Assembly (NCBI RefSeq): GCF_002211765.1
Contig: NZ_CP022133.1
Span: 1,488,001 to 1,552,000, forward strand
Length of the DNA stretch: 64,000 nucleotides
Reading direction: 5' to 3'
Source of the DNA: Idiomarina piscisalsi
GTDB taxonomy: Bacteria; Pseudomonadota; Gammaproteobacteria; Enterobacterales; Alteromonadaceae
Shown: positions 1-10,288 of the stretch, piece after piece
Position numbering within the stretch: position 1 is the first letter of the stretch
Layout: every line of letters starts with the position of its first letter
Notes under the pieces: generated by a model
What the model was told of the DNA's origin: nothing
Databases searched by the model: none
Seen by the model: the letters and a program-made list of their open reading frames with translations, nothing else
Program-made: the position numbers and the translations under genes

Positions 1-498
1 CTGCAAGCCAACATGACTATCACCCATTTCGCCTTCTATCTCGGCCTTAGGTGTTAAGGCAGCTACCGAGTCAACAATCACAACGTCAACAGCACCGGAA
101 CGAACCAACATATCGCAAATTTCCAGTGCTTGCTCTCCCGTATCAGGCTGAGACACAAGCAAGTCATCTACGTTAACGCCTAGAGCTTCAGCGTAGATAG
201 GATCGAGTGCGTGCTCGGCATCAACAAAAGCGCAGGTTTTCCCCATTTTTTGGGCTTCAGCAATAACCTCTAAAGTCATTGTCGTTTTACCACTAGACTC
301 CGGTCCGTAAATTTCTATCACTCGTCCAAAAGGTAAACCACCAATGCCAAGAGCAATATCTAGCCCTAAAGAACCTGTTGAAACAGAGGCAATATCCAAC
401 GTCTGGTTGTCACCCAACCGCATGATAGATCCTTTACCAAATTGACGTTCAATTTGCCCGAGCGCTGCATCCAACGCTTTTTGACGATCATTGCTCAT
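1..498 (-). CDS. recA: Recombinase RecA (3' part beyond window)
   Basis: ATP-dependent strand-exchange protein of homologous recombination and co-protease for LexA. The window holds the first 166 codons, starting at an ATG at 498 behind a good GGAG ribosome site. Visible are the N-terminal oligomerisation helix, the Walker A motif GPESSGKTT near residues 66-74, and the Walker B strand ending [10 protein letters not shown] near residue 145. The reading frame runs cleanly to base 1; the C-terminal half lies outside. Upstream are a promoter and two LexA boxes. pncC follows upstream on the same strand, as recA and pncC are neighbours in many gammaproteobacteria, although there pncC precedes recA as here. 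Confidence 0.97.
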   Translation of the reverse strand, partial: MSNDRQKALDAALGQIERQFGKGSIMRLGDNQTLDIASVSTGSLGLDIALGIGGLPFGRVIEIYGPESSGKTTMTLEVIAEAQKMGKTCAFVDAEHALDPIYAEALGVNVDDLLVSQPDTGEQALEICDMLVRSGAVDVVIVDSVAALTPKAEIEGEMGDSHVGLQ

Positions 499-516
499 TT
501 TAAGCTCCGCATTAAT

Positions 517-536
517 TACTGGTTTTATACACAGTA
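517..536 (-). promoter_or_regulatory. LexA (SOS) box 2 of recA, abutting box 1
   Basis: A second TACTG-N10-CAGTA palindrome directly follows the first with no bases between them, so it covers the -10 edge and the expected transcription start. One half-site reads CTGG rather than CTGT, so it may be the weaker site. Together the two form a 40-base operator. Confidence 0.8.
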
Positions 537-560
537 TACTGTACGTTTTTACAGTATCAA
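533..560 (-). promoter_or_regulatory. recA promoter
   Basis: On the minus strand a -35 element TTGATA (560-555) and a -10 element TATACT (538-533) are separated by 16 bases. The arrangement, including a LexA box filling the spacer, is the same as in the E. coli recA promoter. Seen directly; promoter activity is inferred. Confidence 0.8.
537..556 (-). promoter_or_regulatory. LexA (SOS) box 1 of recA
   Basis: Perfect TACTG-N10-CAGTA palindrome that contains the core CTGT-N8-ACAG. It lies between the -35 and -10 elements of recA, the position of the E. coli recA operator. LexA binding here would block RNA polymerase until the SOS response is induced. Confidence 0.9.
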
Positions 561-605
561 GTGTTCATTAAAAAGTTTTATAAAGTGACAGCTAACTTAC
601 TGTAA

Positions 606-1103
606 TCAAAACTGATTTATTGCCTTCGTTAGGACTTCATCGATGGTTTGGCTTCTCACCTTTTGTCTATTCCCCGCGAACGTTTGCGACCAAACCTCCT
701 CGCAACCGGGTCCAACTAAAGCCATCCAAACCAGTCCCACCGGCTTCTCGACAGTACCACCGCCGGGCCCTGCCACACCACTGACCGCAATAGCCCAGGA
801 CGTATTGCATTGAGCCTGGGCGCCAAGTGCCATTTGTTTCACACACTCCGCTGACACAGCCCCATCTTTTTCAAGCGTTCTCTGACTCACATTCAGTAGC
901 TGTCGCTTCAGGTCGTTAGTATAGGTGATTAATCCGCCATTAAACCAAGCAGAACTTCCCGCCACTTCCGTAATAGCGTATCCTATTCCCCCTCCGGTAC
1001 AGGACTCTGCAGTGGCAATTGTTTGCTGTTTTTCCAACAAGCATTGACCGAGCTGTTCCGCGAGTTCTAAGGTTTGCGGCGTAATAACTGTGGTTGTTAC
1101 CAT
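606..1103 (-). CDS. pncC: Nicotinamide-nucleotide amidohydrolase PncC (CinA C-terminal domain family)
   Basis: Deamidates nicotinamide mononucleotide to nicotinate mononucleotide, recycling the NMN released by DNA ligase into NAD synthesis. The 165-residue protein is a single CinA C-terminal domain with the hallmarks [10 protein letters not shown] near residues 30-39, [10 protein letters not shown] near residues 107-116 and KPVGLVWMA. The ATG at 1103 was chosen because it starts just before the conserved domain; the frame stays open further upstream but would run into mutS. It is the stand-alone form without the N-terminal MoaB-like domain. Its start is 31 bases from the divergent mutS start, so the promoters of the two genes must overlap the coding ends. 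Confidence 0.92.
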   Translation of the reverse strand: MVTTTVITPQTLELAEQLGQCLLEKQQTIATAESCTGGGIGYAITEVAGSSAWFNGGLITYTNDLKRQLLNVSQRTLEKDGAVSAECVKQMALGAQAQCNTSWAIAVSGVAGPGGGTVEKPVGLVWMALVGPGCEEVWSQTFAGNRQKVRSQTIDEVLTKAINQF

Positions 1104-1134
1104 AACATTGGCTCCAGATAAAAATAACTCAACT

Positions 1135-3711
1135 ATGCCTGATTTTTCTGAAAAACATATCCAATCACATACCCCAATGATGCAGCAATACTTACGTATA
1201 AAAGCGCAACATACGGACATGCTTTTATTCTATCGTATGGGGGATTTTTATGAGCTATTTTTCGACGACGCAAAACGTTCAGCAGAACTTCTCGATATTT
1301 CGCTGACCGCTCGCGGACAAAGCAACGGCGAGCCCATTCCAATGGCCGGCGTTCCCTACCACGCGGTTGAAAACTATTTAGCGCGACTCGTCAATTTAGG
1401 TGAGTCTGTCGCTATTTGTGAGCAAATTGGCGACCCTGCCACGAGCAAAGGGCCTGTCGAACGCAAGGTCGTTCGCATTGTTACGCCGGGTACAGTAACC
1501 GATGAGTCGCTACTGACCGAACGACAACAAAAACTGTTAGTCGCTATATCGGCCTTGAAAGACGACCTGTATGCAATTTCTAGTCTAGAGCTTAGCAGCG
1601 GACGTTTTTGGTTAACGCAAGCTAACTCCCACGAACAACTTGCCGCAGAAATGCAACGTCTGGAACCGGCCGAGTTGCTGTATCCCGATACCATGTCACT
1701 GGCCGGATTACCGCTTGCTAAGGCGAACTGCAAACGCCGTCCAACCTGGGAGTTTGAACAAACAACCGCATTCGAATTATTAACTCGACAGTTCGCTACG
1801 CAGCACTTGGAAGGTTTTGGGCTTAAAGCTGACGAACCAACACTAGGCGCGGCAGGGGCTATTCTTCACTATGTAAAAGAAACTCAGCGCTCGGCGTTAC
1901 CGCATATCCAGTCGATTGTTACAGAGCACCCTAGTGATGCCCTTATTCTAGATGCAGCTACTCGCCGTAACCTTGAATTACAACAAAGCCTGGGCGACGC
2001 TAACACACATTTATCGGCAGTATTGGATAAAACAGCCTCGGCCATGGGCAGCCGCCAGTTTCAACGTTGGCTACAGCGCCCAATTCGAAATCAGTACGCC
2101 TTAAATAAACGCTACGATGCGGTTGCAGCCCTATTGGAAAATAACGCTTACGAGCCTTTGCAAACCAGCCTGAAGTCGCTATCAGACATTGAGCGTATCG
2201 TTGCACGGGTTGGCTTAAGAACCGCCCGCCCTAAAGACTTTGCCCGTTTAAGAGACAGTCTGAAGCAGCTGCCTGATATTAAAAGCCAATTAAAGCACCG
2301 AAGCCTCAACCAATTGAACGAGGCTATTTTGCTTTTCCCTGAAGTGGTTGATCGCTTAGAGCGTGCTGTTATCGATAATCCGCCTTTATTGATTAGAGAT
2401 GGCGGCGTTATTGCCGAAGGCTACGACAGTGAGCTGGATGACCTGCGGGATCTAGCCACCGGGGCCACCGACTACCTTCATCAGCTGGAGCAGCGGGAGC
2501 GCCAACAAACCGGTATTACGACCTTAAAGGTCGGTTATAACAAGGTGCATGGCTATTTTATTGAAGTGAGCCGGCAAAACGCGGAATTAGTGCCTGATCA
2601 TTACCAACGACGCCAAACATTAAAAAATACAGAGCGTTACATTGTGCCTGAGCTTAAAGAGCATGAGGACAAGGTTCTTAACGCACAAGCGCGATCACTG
2701 GCAAGAGAAAAATGGTTATACGATCAACTCTTCGAACAGCTAATGCCTTACGTTGCTGACTTGCAAAGAACAGCATCAGCGTTAGCGCAACTGGATACCC
2801 TCAGCTGCTTCGCCCAGCTGGCTAACAATTGGGACTACTGCCGGCCTGAACTTACCGACGACTCCAGTCTGGTCGAGCTTGAACAGGCACGACACCCCGT
2901 TATTGAGCAACTTAGCGAAACCCCATTCATAGCAAATGATGTTGCCTTAAATAACACACAGCGCATGCTCATGATCACCGGCCCCAATATGGGCGGTAAA
3001 TCAACCTATATGCGTCAAGCCGCACTTATTGTGATTCTGGCGCATATGGGTTGCTATGTTCCGGCTAAGACAGCTCGCATTGGCTGTATTGATCGAATTT
3101 TCACGCGTATCGGAGCATCTGATGACCTGGCTTCTGGCCGCTCGACTTTTATGGTTGAAATGACGGAAACCGCAAATATTTTGCATAATGCTACGCCAAA
3201 TAGCCTTGTACTTATGGACGAAATTGGTCGCGGCACATCAACCTACGACGGTTTGTCGCTGGCATGGTCCTGTGCTGATTATCTGGCGCAGAAACTGCAA
3301 TGCTTAACGCTGTTCGCAACACACTATTTTGAACTGACGGAACTGGCAGACGAATTGCCTGCGACCAGCAACGTTCACGTGAATGCTAAAGAGCACGGCG
3401 ATACCATTGCCTTTTTGCATACGGTCAGTGAGGGCGCGGCAAACCAAAGCTTTGGCTTGCAAGTGGCAAAACTGGCCGGTGTCCCAGAGCATGTTATTCA
3501 ACAAGCAAAACTTAAGTTAAAAGAGTTGGAAACAGCGCATCATGGTAGCCACAAATCAATGCCAGCAAAGCCCAATGAAAAGCAGCCGAGTTTGCCGCTT
3601 GAACCTGAAAGGCCAAACCCAATTATCGAACACCTTCAAACCACCGACTTAAACGATTTAAGTCCAAGGCAAGCGCTTGAGTTACTCTTTAGTTGGAAAA
3701 GTAAACTATAA
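1135..3711 (+). CDS. mutS: DNA mismatch repair protein MutS
   Basis: Recognises base mismatches and small loops and recruits MutL. The 858-residue protein is close to the usual 853. The N-terminal mismatch-binding domain carries GDFYELF with the wedge Phe and Glu at about 38 and 40. The ATPase has Walker A GPNMGGKS near residue 614, Walker [11 protein letters not shown], and TFMVEMTE; the C-terminal tail ends with the tetramerising helices. The start at 1135 fits family alignments (HTPMMQQYL follows at residues 12-20); a longer frame from 1090 would overlap pncC. No strong ribosome site is visible before it. A hairpin after the stop separates it from convergent rpoS. Confidence 0.97.
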   Translation: MPDFSEKHIQSHTPMMQQYLRIKAQHTDMLLFYRMGDFYELFFDDAKRSAELLDISLTARGQSNGEPIPMAGVPYHAVENYLARLVNLGESVAICEQIGDPATSKGPVERKVVRIVTPGTVTDESLLTERQQKLLVAISALKDDLYAISSLELSSGRFWLTQANSHEQLAAEMQRLEPAELLYPDTMSLAGLPLAKANCKRRPTWEFEQTTAFELLTRQFATQHLEGFGLKADEPTLGAAGAILHYVKETQRSALPHIQSIVTEHPSDALILDAATRRNLELQQSLGDANTHLSAVLDKTASAMGSRQFQRWLQRPIRNQYALNKRYDAVAALLENNAYEPLQTSLKSLSDIERIVARVGLRTARPKDFARLRDSLKQLPDIKSQLKHRSLNQLNEAILLFPEVVDRLERAVIDNPPLLIRDGGVIAEGYDSELDDLRDLATGATDYLHQLEQRERQQTGITTLKVGYNKVHGYFIEVSRQNAELVPDHYQRRQTLKNTERYIVPELKEHEDKVLNAQARSLAREKWLYDQLFEQLMPYVADLQRTASALAQLDTLSCFAQLANNWDYCRPELTDDSSLVELEQARHPVIEQLSETPFIANDVALNNTQRMLMITGPNMGGKSTYMRQAALIVILAHMGCYVPAKTARIGCIDRIFTRIGASDDLASGRSTFMVEMTETANILHNATPNSLVLMDEIGRGTSTYDGLSLAWSCADYLAQKLQCLTLFATHYFELTELADELPATSNVHVNAKEHGDTIAFLHTVSEGAANQSFGLQVAKLAGVPEHVIQQAKLKLKELETAHHGSHKSMPAKPNEKQPSLPLEPERPNPIIEHLQTTDLNDLSPRQALELLFSWKSKL

Positions 3712-3720
3712 AAAGAAGAA

Positions 3721-3742
3721 GGGCCCGGTAAATACCGAGCCC
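3721..3742. terminator. Bidirectional terminator between mutS and rpoS
   Basis: Hairpin with arms GGGCCCGGTA and TACCGAGCCC (one C-A mismatch), flanked on the mutS strand by TTCGTCTTT and on the rpoS strand by a more T-rich TTCTTCTTTTT. It sits between the two convergent stop codons. Confidence 0.75.
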
Positions 3743-3770
3743 TTCGTCTTTCTCCGATAGCTAATAGCCA

Positions 3771-4760
3771 CTATTGTCCGGCAAAAAGAGAGTCCAACGT
3801 TAGTCCCTGCTGCTTGAGTGAATCTCTTAGCTTTCTTAACGCTTCCACCTGGATTTGACGAACACGCTCTCGAGTTAAGCCGATTTCACGACCGACGTCT
3901 TCAAGCGTTGATGCTTCATATCCCAGCAAGCCGAAGCGACGCGCAAGCACTTCTTTTTGCTTATCGTTGAGTGACTCCAGCCAGTCAGTAATATTCGTTT
4001 TCAGGTTTTCATCCTGAAGCACACCTTCAGGACCGTGATCATCTTCGTCCGCCAGAATATCCAGCAAGGCTTTATCGTTTTCGCCTCCCACTGGCGTATC
4101 GACCGATGCTATGCGCTCATTCAAACGCAGCATTTTAGTAATATCACCAACCGGCTTATCCAGACTCTTAGCAATATCTTCAGCTGTTGGCTCATGGTCA
4201 AGCTTGTGCGCCAGTTCACGTGCCGCGCGCAGGTAGATATTCAGCTCTTTAACCACATGAATGGGTAAACGAATGGTGCGGGTTTGGTTCATAATTGCCC
4301 GCTCAATGGTTTGGCGTATCCACCAAGTGGCGTAGGTTGAAAAACGGAATCCTCGTTCCGGATCAAACTTTTCAACCGCACGAATAAGACCTAAATTCCC
4401 CTCTTCCACTAAATCCAGTAACGCTAAGCCCCGGTTTGAATAGCGGCGGGCAATTTTAACCACCAACCGAAGATTACTTTCAATCATGCGCCGACGAGCG
4501 GCTTTATCGCCTTTTAACGCACGTCGTGAATAAAAGACCTCTTCTTCAGCGGTCAGTAATGGAGAAAAGCCTATCTCACCTAAGTAAAGCTGAGTGGCAT
4601 CCATTTTCTTTTGATATTGACTTGAGGACGATGATAGCGCCTCTTCTAACTCCTCATCAGAGCTCGTTGCAGACTGTTGCGCTTCATCTGCATTTTCAAG
4701 CAGCGCTTCTTCCTCGCTGATTTCGATAGTGTCGACAGCTTCTTCCTTTATCTGGCTCAT
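3771..4760 (-). CDS. rpoS: RNA polymerase sigma factor RpoS
   Basis: Sigma-38 of stationary phase and general stress. Length is 329 residues against 330 in E. coli. An acidic N-terminal stretch precedes region 1.2 ([16 protein letters not shown]), region 2 with [13 protein letters not shown] and the -10 binding helix [16 protein letters not shown], region 3, and region 4 with the helix-turn-helix near [18 protein letters not shown]. It lies downstream of nlpD on the same strand, 78 bases away; in enterics the main rpoS promoter lies inside nlpD, and that could hold here, though I could not pinpoint it. The start is an ATG preceded by AGGAG. Confidence 0.97.
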   Translation of the reverse strand: MSQIKEEAVDTIEISEEEALLENADEAQQSATSSDEELEEALSSSSSQYQKKMDATQLYLGEIGFSPLLTAEEEVFYSRRALKGDKAARRRMIESNLRLVVKIARRYSNRGLALLDLVEEGNLGLIRAVEKFDPERGFRFSTYATWWIRQTIERAIMNQTRTIRLPIHVVKELNIYLRAARELAHKLDHEPTAEDIAKSLDKPVGDITKMLRLNERIASVDTPVGGENDKALLDILADEDDHGPEGVLQDENLKTNITDWLESLNDKQKEVLARRFGLLGYEASTLEDVGREIGLTRERVRQIQVEALRKLRDSLKQQGLTLDSLFAGQ

Positions 4761-4838
4761 AACAAGCTCCTGTTAATCTGAAAACCGTGTTAATGCACAC
4801 GTCGACCTCCATATCTTGTTATTATTATTTCCACGTCA

Positions 4839-5741
4839 CTAGCGAGAGCTCGGTAAATAATGCTCAGGATTCACCGACTTACCTCTGAAACGAACCTCAA
4901 AATGCAATTTAATACCTTTTGCACCTGAGTCCCCCATGCGGGCTATCGTTTCACCTATGTCCACCCATTCTTGTTCTTTGACGAGAATGTCCTCATTGTG
5001 GGCATAGGCAGTAATATAATCATCGTTATGTTTCAAAATGATTAAATTACCAAAACCTCTAAGCGCATTTCCGACATAAACCACTTTACCCGCTGCGGCG
5101 GCTTTTACTGGGTCACCCCTGTTACCAGCAAAATCGAGCCCTTTATTTCCTCTGTCTTTCAGTGAAAAACGTTCTATAATTTTTCCTGTCGACGGCCATT
5201 GCCAGGCTAACTCAGCATTACTTGGCATTGCCGCTTCAGACCTTACCCGCACCGGCTTTCGACGCCTTTGTTTGCGAGTATCGGTTTGTTTTTTCACTGT
5301 TTTTTTCGTGTCTACTTTTTGACCATACTCTTTCTTCTGAGTCTTGGCAACGGGCGTTTTTATATTATTTTGTGCGCGATTTGCTGTTTGTTTATTACTT
5401 TGAGGTCTTTGAGTTGGTTCACTGGTACCAGTACTTTTGGCACTGCCCACTAAGTCCAGTGTCTGCCCCGGGTATATGGTATAAGGCCTTGCTAAGTTAT
5501 TCAGCCTCGCTATGTCATCAACGTCCATGTTGGCGCGAAACGCAATTGAATAAAGGGTTTCTCCTTTTTGTACTTCGTACTTTTTGGCATCTAACGAGTC
5601 AGGCTGAAAATCCCGGTATGTTTTGCCAGTATACAAGGTATCAACGGGAGCCGGTTGAGAGCGACTGCTGCAACCTTGCAGCACAATTGGCAGCAAGGAA
5701 AGCACTATAAGACTCTGTAACATCCCGTTTTTCAATCGCAT
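4839..5741 (-). CDS. nlpD: Murein hydrolase activator NlpD (LysM, LytM lipoprotein)
   Basis: Outer-membrane lipoprotein that activates the amidase AmiC at the division septum. The N-terminus has a lipoprotein signal with lipobox LQGC (Cys at about 24), then a LysM domain (about 55-97), a basic low-complexity linker rich in Lys and Thr, and a C-terminal LytM/M23 domain. The metal ligands of active M23 peptidases are partly missing: the usual first His is replaced in NKGLDFAG, and only the LHFEVR motif keeps one His. That is the expected state of an activator without its own activity. It is followed by rpoS and overlaps nothing. Confidence 0.93.
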   Translation of the reverse strand: MRLKNGMLQSLIVLSLLPIVLQGCSSRSQPAPVDTLYTGKTYRDFQPDSLDAKKYEVQKGETLYSIAFRANMDVDDIARLNNLARPYTIYPGQTLDLVGSAKSTGTSEPTQRPQSNKQTANRAQNNIKTPVAKTQKKEYGQKVDTKKTVKKQTDTRKQRRRKPVRVRSEAAMPSNAELAWQWPSTGKIIERFSLKDRGNKGLDFAGNRGDPVKAAAAGKVVYVGNALRGFGNLIILKHNDDYITAYAHNEDILVKEQEWVDIGETIARMGDSGAKGIKLHFEVRFRGKSVNPEHYLPSSR

Positions 5742-5743
5742 CC

Positions 5744-6328
5744 CTAAACCAATTGCACCACTATGTAGGCTACTATCAATAGTATTACCAGTGACCAGCC
5801 TATTCGATCAACATATTCACGAAGTTTTACAGCCATTTTAGGGCCACCCGTTTTAAGCAGCCACGCCACGAGATAAAAGCGCAAACCGCGACTAATAACC
5901 GACGCTAATAAAAACGGGAAAAACGCAATCTGCATAACGCCCGCGGTCACCGTAAACAACTTATAAGGAATCGGCGAGAAACCCGCGATAAAGACTATCC
6001 AAAAACCCCAGGTTGCAAACCAACTTTTAACAACCTCGAGTTTACTTTCATAACCCAGAGTTTCAACGGCGGGCAAAACCACGGTTTCAAACGCCCAGAA
6101 CCCAAGAAAATAACCAAGCACCCCACCAGCAGCAGAACTTACTGTTGTTAAGAACGCTAAGCGCCAGGCTTTGTCCGGTTGCGTCATCGCCATTGGCGCC
6201 AGCATGACGTCTGGTGGAACGGGAAAAATAACGGATTCCGAAAAGCTGAGTAAAGCTAAAATAGCTTTTGCCCGAGGGTGTTCAGACCAACTTAATACTC
6301 TGTCATACAGCGCAGAAAACAGCTTCAA
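5744..6328 (-). CDS. yqaA: DedA/VTT-family inner membrane protein YqaA
   Basis: A 194-residue polytopic membrane protein of the VTT (DedA/SNARE-associated) superfamily, YqaA type. Seen: [19 protein letters not shown] near residues 27-45, the re-entrant-loop glycine segment [18 protein letters not shown], and the second loop [18 protein letters not shown]. Family members are thought to move lipids or lipid carriers across the inner membrane; the precise substrate of YqaA is not established. It overlaps the pcm stop by four bases and precedes nlpD by two, so all three are probably one transcript. Confidence 0.88.
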   Translation of the reverse strand: MKLFSALYDRVLSWSEHPRAKAILALLSFSESVIFPVPPDVMLAPMAMTQPDKAWRLAFLTTVSSAAGGVLGYFLGFWAFETVVLPAVETLGYESKLEVVKSWFATWGFWIVFIAGFSPIPYKLFTVTAGVMQIAFFPFLLASVISRGLRFYLVAWLLKTGGPKMAVKLREYVDRIGWSLVILLIVAYIVVQLV

Positions 6329-6972
6329 CTGAGCTCTCCTTTCACTAAAGGCACAAACCGAACATCACCAATTTGCTGCTGTTCAACGCTGTCCCCAAAA
6401 CGACGAATAACCGTCAGACTTTGGGCTTCATTTGTACCGCCAACAGGGATAATCATAACGCCTCCGTCGGCTAGCTGAGCCACTAAGTCAGAGGGTATTT
6501 CGCTGGCGGCTGCCGTGACAATAATACCGTCAAAAGGCGCTTTACTGCTCCACCCTTTCCAACCATCACCATGTCGCATTGACACATTATGCAAGTCTAA
6601 TTGACGTAGTCGGCGCTTGGCCTGATATTGCAACTGAGCAATGCGCTCTACGCTAAAAACTTTATCGACCAACTGAGCCAGTATCGCGGTTTGATAGCCA
6701 GAGCCAGTACCAATTTCCAATACATTGTGGCAATTATGCTGCATGAGTAACTGAGTCATTGTCGCGACCATTAACGGCTGCGAAATAGTCTGTCCGTTAC
6801 CGATAGGCAATGCAGTATTCTCGTAAGCCTTATGGGCTAACGACTCCGGCATAAATACATGGCGCGGCGTTTCAGCAATAACCTGCAACACTTGCTGGTT
6901 GGTAATACCCAGATCGCTCAATTGCTGGATAAGCTTTTTGGCTCGCGCCTGTCCACTGATTGTCTTCATCAT
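6325..6972 (-). CDS. pcm: Protein-L-isoaspartate O-methyltransferase
   Basis: Methylates L-isoaspartyl residues in aged proteins using S-adenosylmethionine, starting their repair. The 215-residue protein has the family motifs [15 protein letters not shown], the SAM-binding loop [14 protein letters not shown] and [13 protein letters not shown], and ends [10 protein letters not shown]. The ATG at 6972 is preferred because it overlaps the surE stop codon in an ATGATGA arrangement typical of translational coupling; a longer frame from 6990 would begin inside surE. The surE-pcm pairing is conserved in gammaproteobacteria and links both to stationary-phase survival. Confidence 0.95.
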   Translation of the reverse strand: MMKTISGQARAKKLIQQLSDLGITNQQVLQVIAETPRHVFMPESLAHKAYENTALPIGNGQTISQPLMVATMTQLLMQHNCHNVLEIGTGSGYQTAILAQLVDKVFSVERIAQLQYQAKRRLRQLDLHNVSMRHGDGWKGWSSKAPFDGIIVTAAASEIPSDLVAQLADGGVMIIPVGGTNEAQSLTVIRRFGDSVEQQQIGDVRFVPLVKGELS

Positions 6973-7721
6973 TTTTTCTGATCTAACCACTCCGTTAACG
7001 TATCGGTATGGCGCTGAGCCGTCATATCGAGACTTAACGGCGTAATGGACACATACCCGTCATGAATTGCCGCAAAATCAGTCTGAGGCTCATCACTCGT
7101 GTGATGTCCGATTGGACCATACCAAAAAATTTCGTTACCAAAAGGGTCGCGATCGTGCACCATGGTATCCGCACGGTGACGACGTCCTAGTTTCGTTACC
7201 TTCGTACCTTTCAATTTATCATAAGTGGTATATGGCACATTAATGTTAAGCACGGTATCTAAACGCAACGGTGCTTTTTCCATGTCAGACACAATATCTG
7301 CAACAATTTTTGCTGCCGTCTCATAATAATCGTGACCTCGACCGCCCATAGAAACAGCAATTGACGGCAGTCCCATAAAGCGCCCTTCCATCGCCGCAGC
7401 CACCGTGCCGGAATACAAAACGTCGTCACCCATGTTTGGGCTGTCATTAATACCCGAAACCACTAAATCGACGTCTTCCGCTATGGGTGAGTTCGTGCCT
7501 AAGTGAACACAGTCTGTTGGTGTGCCATTCACCGAGTAAAAGCCATTATCCAGCTTGCGAATACGAAGTGGATTGTGCAGCGTTAACGAGTTACTTGCGC
7601 CAGAGCAGTTTCTATCCGGCGCAATGACCCGCACTTCAGCTACTTCTTTTAATGCCAGGTAAAGCGCCCGTATTCCCGGAGCATGCACACCATCATCATT
7701 ACTCAGCAAAATTTTCATCAT
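6969..7721 (-). CDS. surE: 5'/3'-nucleotidase SurE
   Basis: Metal-dependent phosphatase acting on nucleoside monophosphates, important in stationary phase. The 250-residue protein starts with the metal-binding motif LLSNDDG (Asp 9 and 10) and retains the Ser of the RNCSGASN loop near residue 41 and the [10 protein letters not shown] motif near residues 88-97. It overlaps truD upstream and pcm downstream by four bases each, both as ATGA junctions. Confidence 0.96.
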   Translation of the reverse strand: MMKILLSNDDGVHAPGIRALYLALKEVAEVRVIAPDRNCSGASNSLTLHNPLRIRKLDNGFYSVNGTPTDCVHLGTNSPIAEDVDLVVSGINDSPNMGDDVLYSGTVAAAMEGRFMGLPSIAVSMGGRGHDYYETAAKIVADIVSDMEKAPLRLDTVLNINVPYTTYDKLKGTKVTKLGRRHRADTMVHDRDPFGNEIFWYGPIGHHTSDEPQTDFAAIHDGYVSITPLSLDMTAQRHTDTLTEWLDQKK

Positions 7722-8773
7722 TTGGGTTCACCACTTATTGTCGCAATTTCATTTAAAATCGTTGTTGCATAAGCACCGGAAGGCAGAGTAAAACTCAGCT
7801 CAACGGTCGCTTCGTCAAGTTCATTGAGTTCCGCTTCGGCGGGAATGACTTTCCAGGCGCGCCGGCCTTCATCAACCCGAAGCTTGGCTAACGCCTCTAT
7901 CCAGCTTTCGTAAGGCGCCAGCAGCATATTTTCAAACGCTGCTGACTCACCTGCAGTCATCGTCTTTTTAGCCGAACCAGGCAGAGGCAATGCAATTTCA
8001 ATATCGTTACTGGTAAGCCGCTGCTTAAGTTCATCGTCCCACTGCTCAATCGTAAACATCGAGTTAGAACCAGCCAATACGGCACAGTCACCATCTAATA
8101 AAGCATCTGCACCCAATTGCTTAACGCGCTCTGACGCTATTAAATTAAACAGATAACTCCGCAAAGCCGATAAATAAAGTCCTCGCTTGGTTTTCGATAG
8201 TCGTTTAGGACGACTCGCCAATATCCACTTTTCGGCTTCAGCCACATTATCGCCGAAACGGCCAAAGCGCTGCTCACCAAAGTAGTTGATAGCACCGCTC
8301 TGTGTGACTTGATGCCAGCGGTCTTTCAAAAGCGCCATATCGCTGACATTGTGTAAGCGAATGACAAAGCGATTGCCGGTGTGTAGGCCACTGCGTAACT
8401 TTTTCGTGCGCCTGATGACACGCTCAACTGTCATTTCGTTATCGTTGAGCTGCTGCCAGTCCAGCGTATCTTTACCCGGTAGCTGTATGGAGAACCATTG
8501 CCAGGTAACCGCTTGTCTGTCTTTCAGACCAGAATAACTGACCTGCTTTGGCGACACGCCAGCAAAACGGGCAATTTTCTCAGCGCAAAAGGCCGTATTA
8601 GCTCCCCTCTTTTTCACCCATAGCCATTGATGCTCACCCTCTTGCTCATCGTCAACATTGAGTTGTTCGATAACCTGAAAGTCTTCGGGCGACGCTTTAG
8701 AAGCGGCATTTGGCTTTTCACCGACGTTTAAAGCCGCTAACGCCTGACAATTCACTTGGTCTGGTGCCAACAT
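7718..8773 (-). CDS. truD: tRNA pseudouridine(13) synthase TruD
   Basis: Makes pseudouridine at position 13 of tRNA-Glu. Length is 351 residues (E. coli 349). Seen: the catalytic Asp in SGLKDRQAVTWQWF near residue 82, the INYFGEQRFGRFGDN motif near residues 155-170 and the TRUD insertion domain. It begins on the last base of the ispF stop region and ends inside the start of surE, part of the compact ispD-ispF-truD-surE-pcm row. Confidence 0.95.
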   Translation of the reverse strand: MLAPDQVNCQALAALNVGEKPNAASKASPEDFQVIEQLNVDDEQEGEHQWLWVKKRGANTAFCAEKIARFAGVSPKQVSYSGLKDRQAVTWQWFSIQLPGKDTLDWQQLNDNEMTVERVIRRTKKLRSGLHTGNRFVIRLHNVSDMALLKDRWHQVTQSGAINYFGEQRFGRFGDNVAEAEKWILASRPKRLSKTKRGLYLSALRSYLFNLIASERVKQLGADALLDGDCAVLAGSNSMFTIEQWDDELKQRLTSNDIEIALPLPGSAKKTMTAGESAAFENMLLAPYESWIEALAKLRVDEGRRAWKVIPAEAELNELDEATVELSFTLPSGAYATTILNEIATISGEPK

Positions 8774-9252
8774 TAAAACGACTCCATCAGCACGACTGCA
8801 TGGCAGGCAATGCCTTCTTCCCGCCCAACAAACCCCAGTTCCTCCGTCGTCGTTGCTTTAACATTGACGTTATCTACGCAGGTTTTTAAACAGCCTGCGA
8901 TGCGCGAACGCATGTCATCAATGTGAGGGGCCATCTTCGGTGCTTGAGCGACAATGGTAATATCAATATTGCCGACCTGAAATTCTTTCTGCTGACACAA
9001 ATTAACAGCGTGCTCTAAAAGTTGCGCGCTGTCCGCGCCTCTGTATTGTTCATCGGTATCCGGAAAGTGCTTGCCAATATCGCCCAATGCCATAGCACCC
9101 AGCAACGCATCGGTCACAGCATGGAGAACCACGTCACCATCAGAGTGTGCCTCCAGCCCCTGTGAATGAGGAATTTCAATACCACCTAAAATCAACGGTT
9201 TGTCAGCGCCCCACCGGTGCACGTCATAACCATGACCCACTCGAATTTTCAT
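8773..9252 (-). CDS. ispF: 2-C-methyl-D-erythritol 2,4-cyclodiphosphate synthase
   Basis: Converts CDP-methylerythritol 2-phosphate to the cyclodiphosphate in the MEP isoprenoid pathway. 159 residues, the standard length. The zinc ligands Asp 8 and His 10 (GHGYDVHRW) and His 42 region ([12 protein letters not shown]) are present, as are [13 protein letters not shown] [12 protein letters not shown] and the C-terminal [10 protein letters not shown]. It follows ispD by 12 bases. Confidence 0.97.
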   Translation of the reverse strand: MKIRVGHGYDVHRWGADKPLILGGIEIPHSQGLEAHSDGDVVLHAVTDALLGAMALGDIGKHFPDTDEQYRGADSAQLLEHAVNLCQQKEFQVGNIDITIVAQAPKMAPHIDDMRSRIAGCLKTCVDNVNVKATTTEELGFVGREEGIACHAVVLMESF

Positions 9253-9264
9253 TGAGTTGTTTCC

Positions 9265-10002
9265 TTATTCTGTCGTTACGGGTGCCAACAGCCAGTTGGC
9301 AACACATTCAAAGTCTTCCGGGTGAGTGACCTTTAGATTTTTAAAAGCGCCCTCAACCAAAATCGGCTGATATCCCAACCATTGCATTGCCGAGGCCTCA
9401 TCGGTCAGTTGCGGATTGTGCGCGCCCATGTGATGAATACCATTCAATAACGTTCGTGCATGAAACACTTGCGGAGTCTGTGCTTGCCATAAGTGCTCAC
9501 GTTCAACACTTTCTTCAATATGTGCAGCGTTGTTGTTCAACGACATGGCTCGCTTTAACGAGTCCCGAACCGGAATGGCTAAAATCGCGCCGTGTTGACT
9601 GGCAACCCCGCTATCAATGACCCGGGCTAGCGCCTCTTTAGGTAAGCAAGGCCTTGCCGCATCATGAACCAGTGCGTGCGTTGCCCCCTGAACCAATGCG
9701 TATTCAACTCCTTTGCACACTGATTCAGCGCGTGTTTCGCCGCCACGAACATAAGTAACGGTCTGCGACACCGCTAACTCAGAAACATCAGGTAAGTCAT
9801 TTGAATCCGGAGCAGACACCGCAACAATCACTTCGGTTACACGCGAATCAGCGCATACCGCTTCAATGCTGTACTGTAATAGGGTTTTACCGCCAACGGT
9901 TAAAAACTGTTTAGGAATATTGCTTTGCATTCGGCTGCCGTGGCCGGCTGCCGGTATAACCGCTTTAACGTTGCAGTGTTCGGTGGGTTCGGTGCTTGTC
10001 AT
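9265..10002 (-). CDS. ispD: 2-C-methyl-D-erythritol 4-phosphate cytidylyltransferase
   Basis: Adds CMP from CTP to methylerythritol 4-phosphate, the step before IspE and IspF in isoprenoid synthesis. 245 residues, nine more than E. coli because of a short N-terminal extension. The nucleotide-binding loop VIPAAGHGSRM lies near residues 15-25, and ALVHDAARPCL near residues 105-116 and the TDEASAMQW motif are intact. It follows ftsB by four bases, the same order as in E. coli. Confidence 0.96.
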   Translation of the reverse strand: MTSTEPTEHCNVKAVIPAAGHGSRMQSNIPKQFLTVGGKTLLQYSIEAVCADSRVTEVIVAVSAPDSNDLPDVSELAVSQTVTYVRGGETRAESVCKGVEYALVQGATHALVHDAARPCLPKEALARVIDSGVASQHGAILAIPVRDSLKRAMSLNNNAAHIEESVEREHLWQAQTPQVFHARTLLNGIHHMGAHNPQLTDEASAMQWLGYQPILVEGAFKNLKVTHPEDFECVANWLLAPVTTE

Positions 10003-10006
10003 ATCG

Positions 10007-10288
10007 TTATTGTGCTCTGTCCGGAACCAGACGGAAGAACACTTCGTCCTTTTTAATCATTCCCAGTTCATTACGAGCACGCTCTTCCAGCGCATCTTCA
10101 CCGTCACGCAGGTCTTCAATGTCCGCGTAAATCAGTTGATTGCGCCGTTCGAGATTTTCATTGGTTACTTTTTGGTTGCTGACTTCCTGTTGCAAACGCC
10201 AATAATCTGGCAAACTGTTTTTCCCAAACCAGAGACGGTATTGTAGTGCCAGGAATAAGGTCAACAACACGACCAGAGTCACCCGCAT
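10007..10288 (-). CDS. ftsB: Cell division protein FtsB
   Basis: Small bitopic divisome protein that forms the FtsQ-FtsB-FtsL complex. The 93-residue product has one N-terminal membrane helix (about residues 3-20), then a periplasmic coiled coil (about 28-65) and the conserved EERARNELGMIKKDEVFF segment. The ATG at 10288 is chosen because a GGAG site sits at the right distance; a longer frame from 10360 would add 24 residues that do not fit the family. In E. coli the gene upstream is eno; here eno lies 10 kb away. Confidence 0.92.
   Translation of the reverse strand: MRVTLVVLLTLFLALQYRLWFGKNSLPDYWRLQQEVSNQKVTNENLERRNQLIYADIEDLRDGEDALEERARNELGMIKKDEVFFRLVPDRAQ

Noticed and set aside
5222..5710. 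162-codon plus-strand frame antisense to nlpD
   Set aside because: Antisense of the low-complexity linker and signal of nlpD; no ribosome site or family match.
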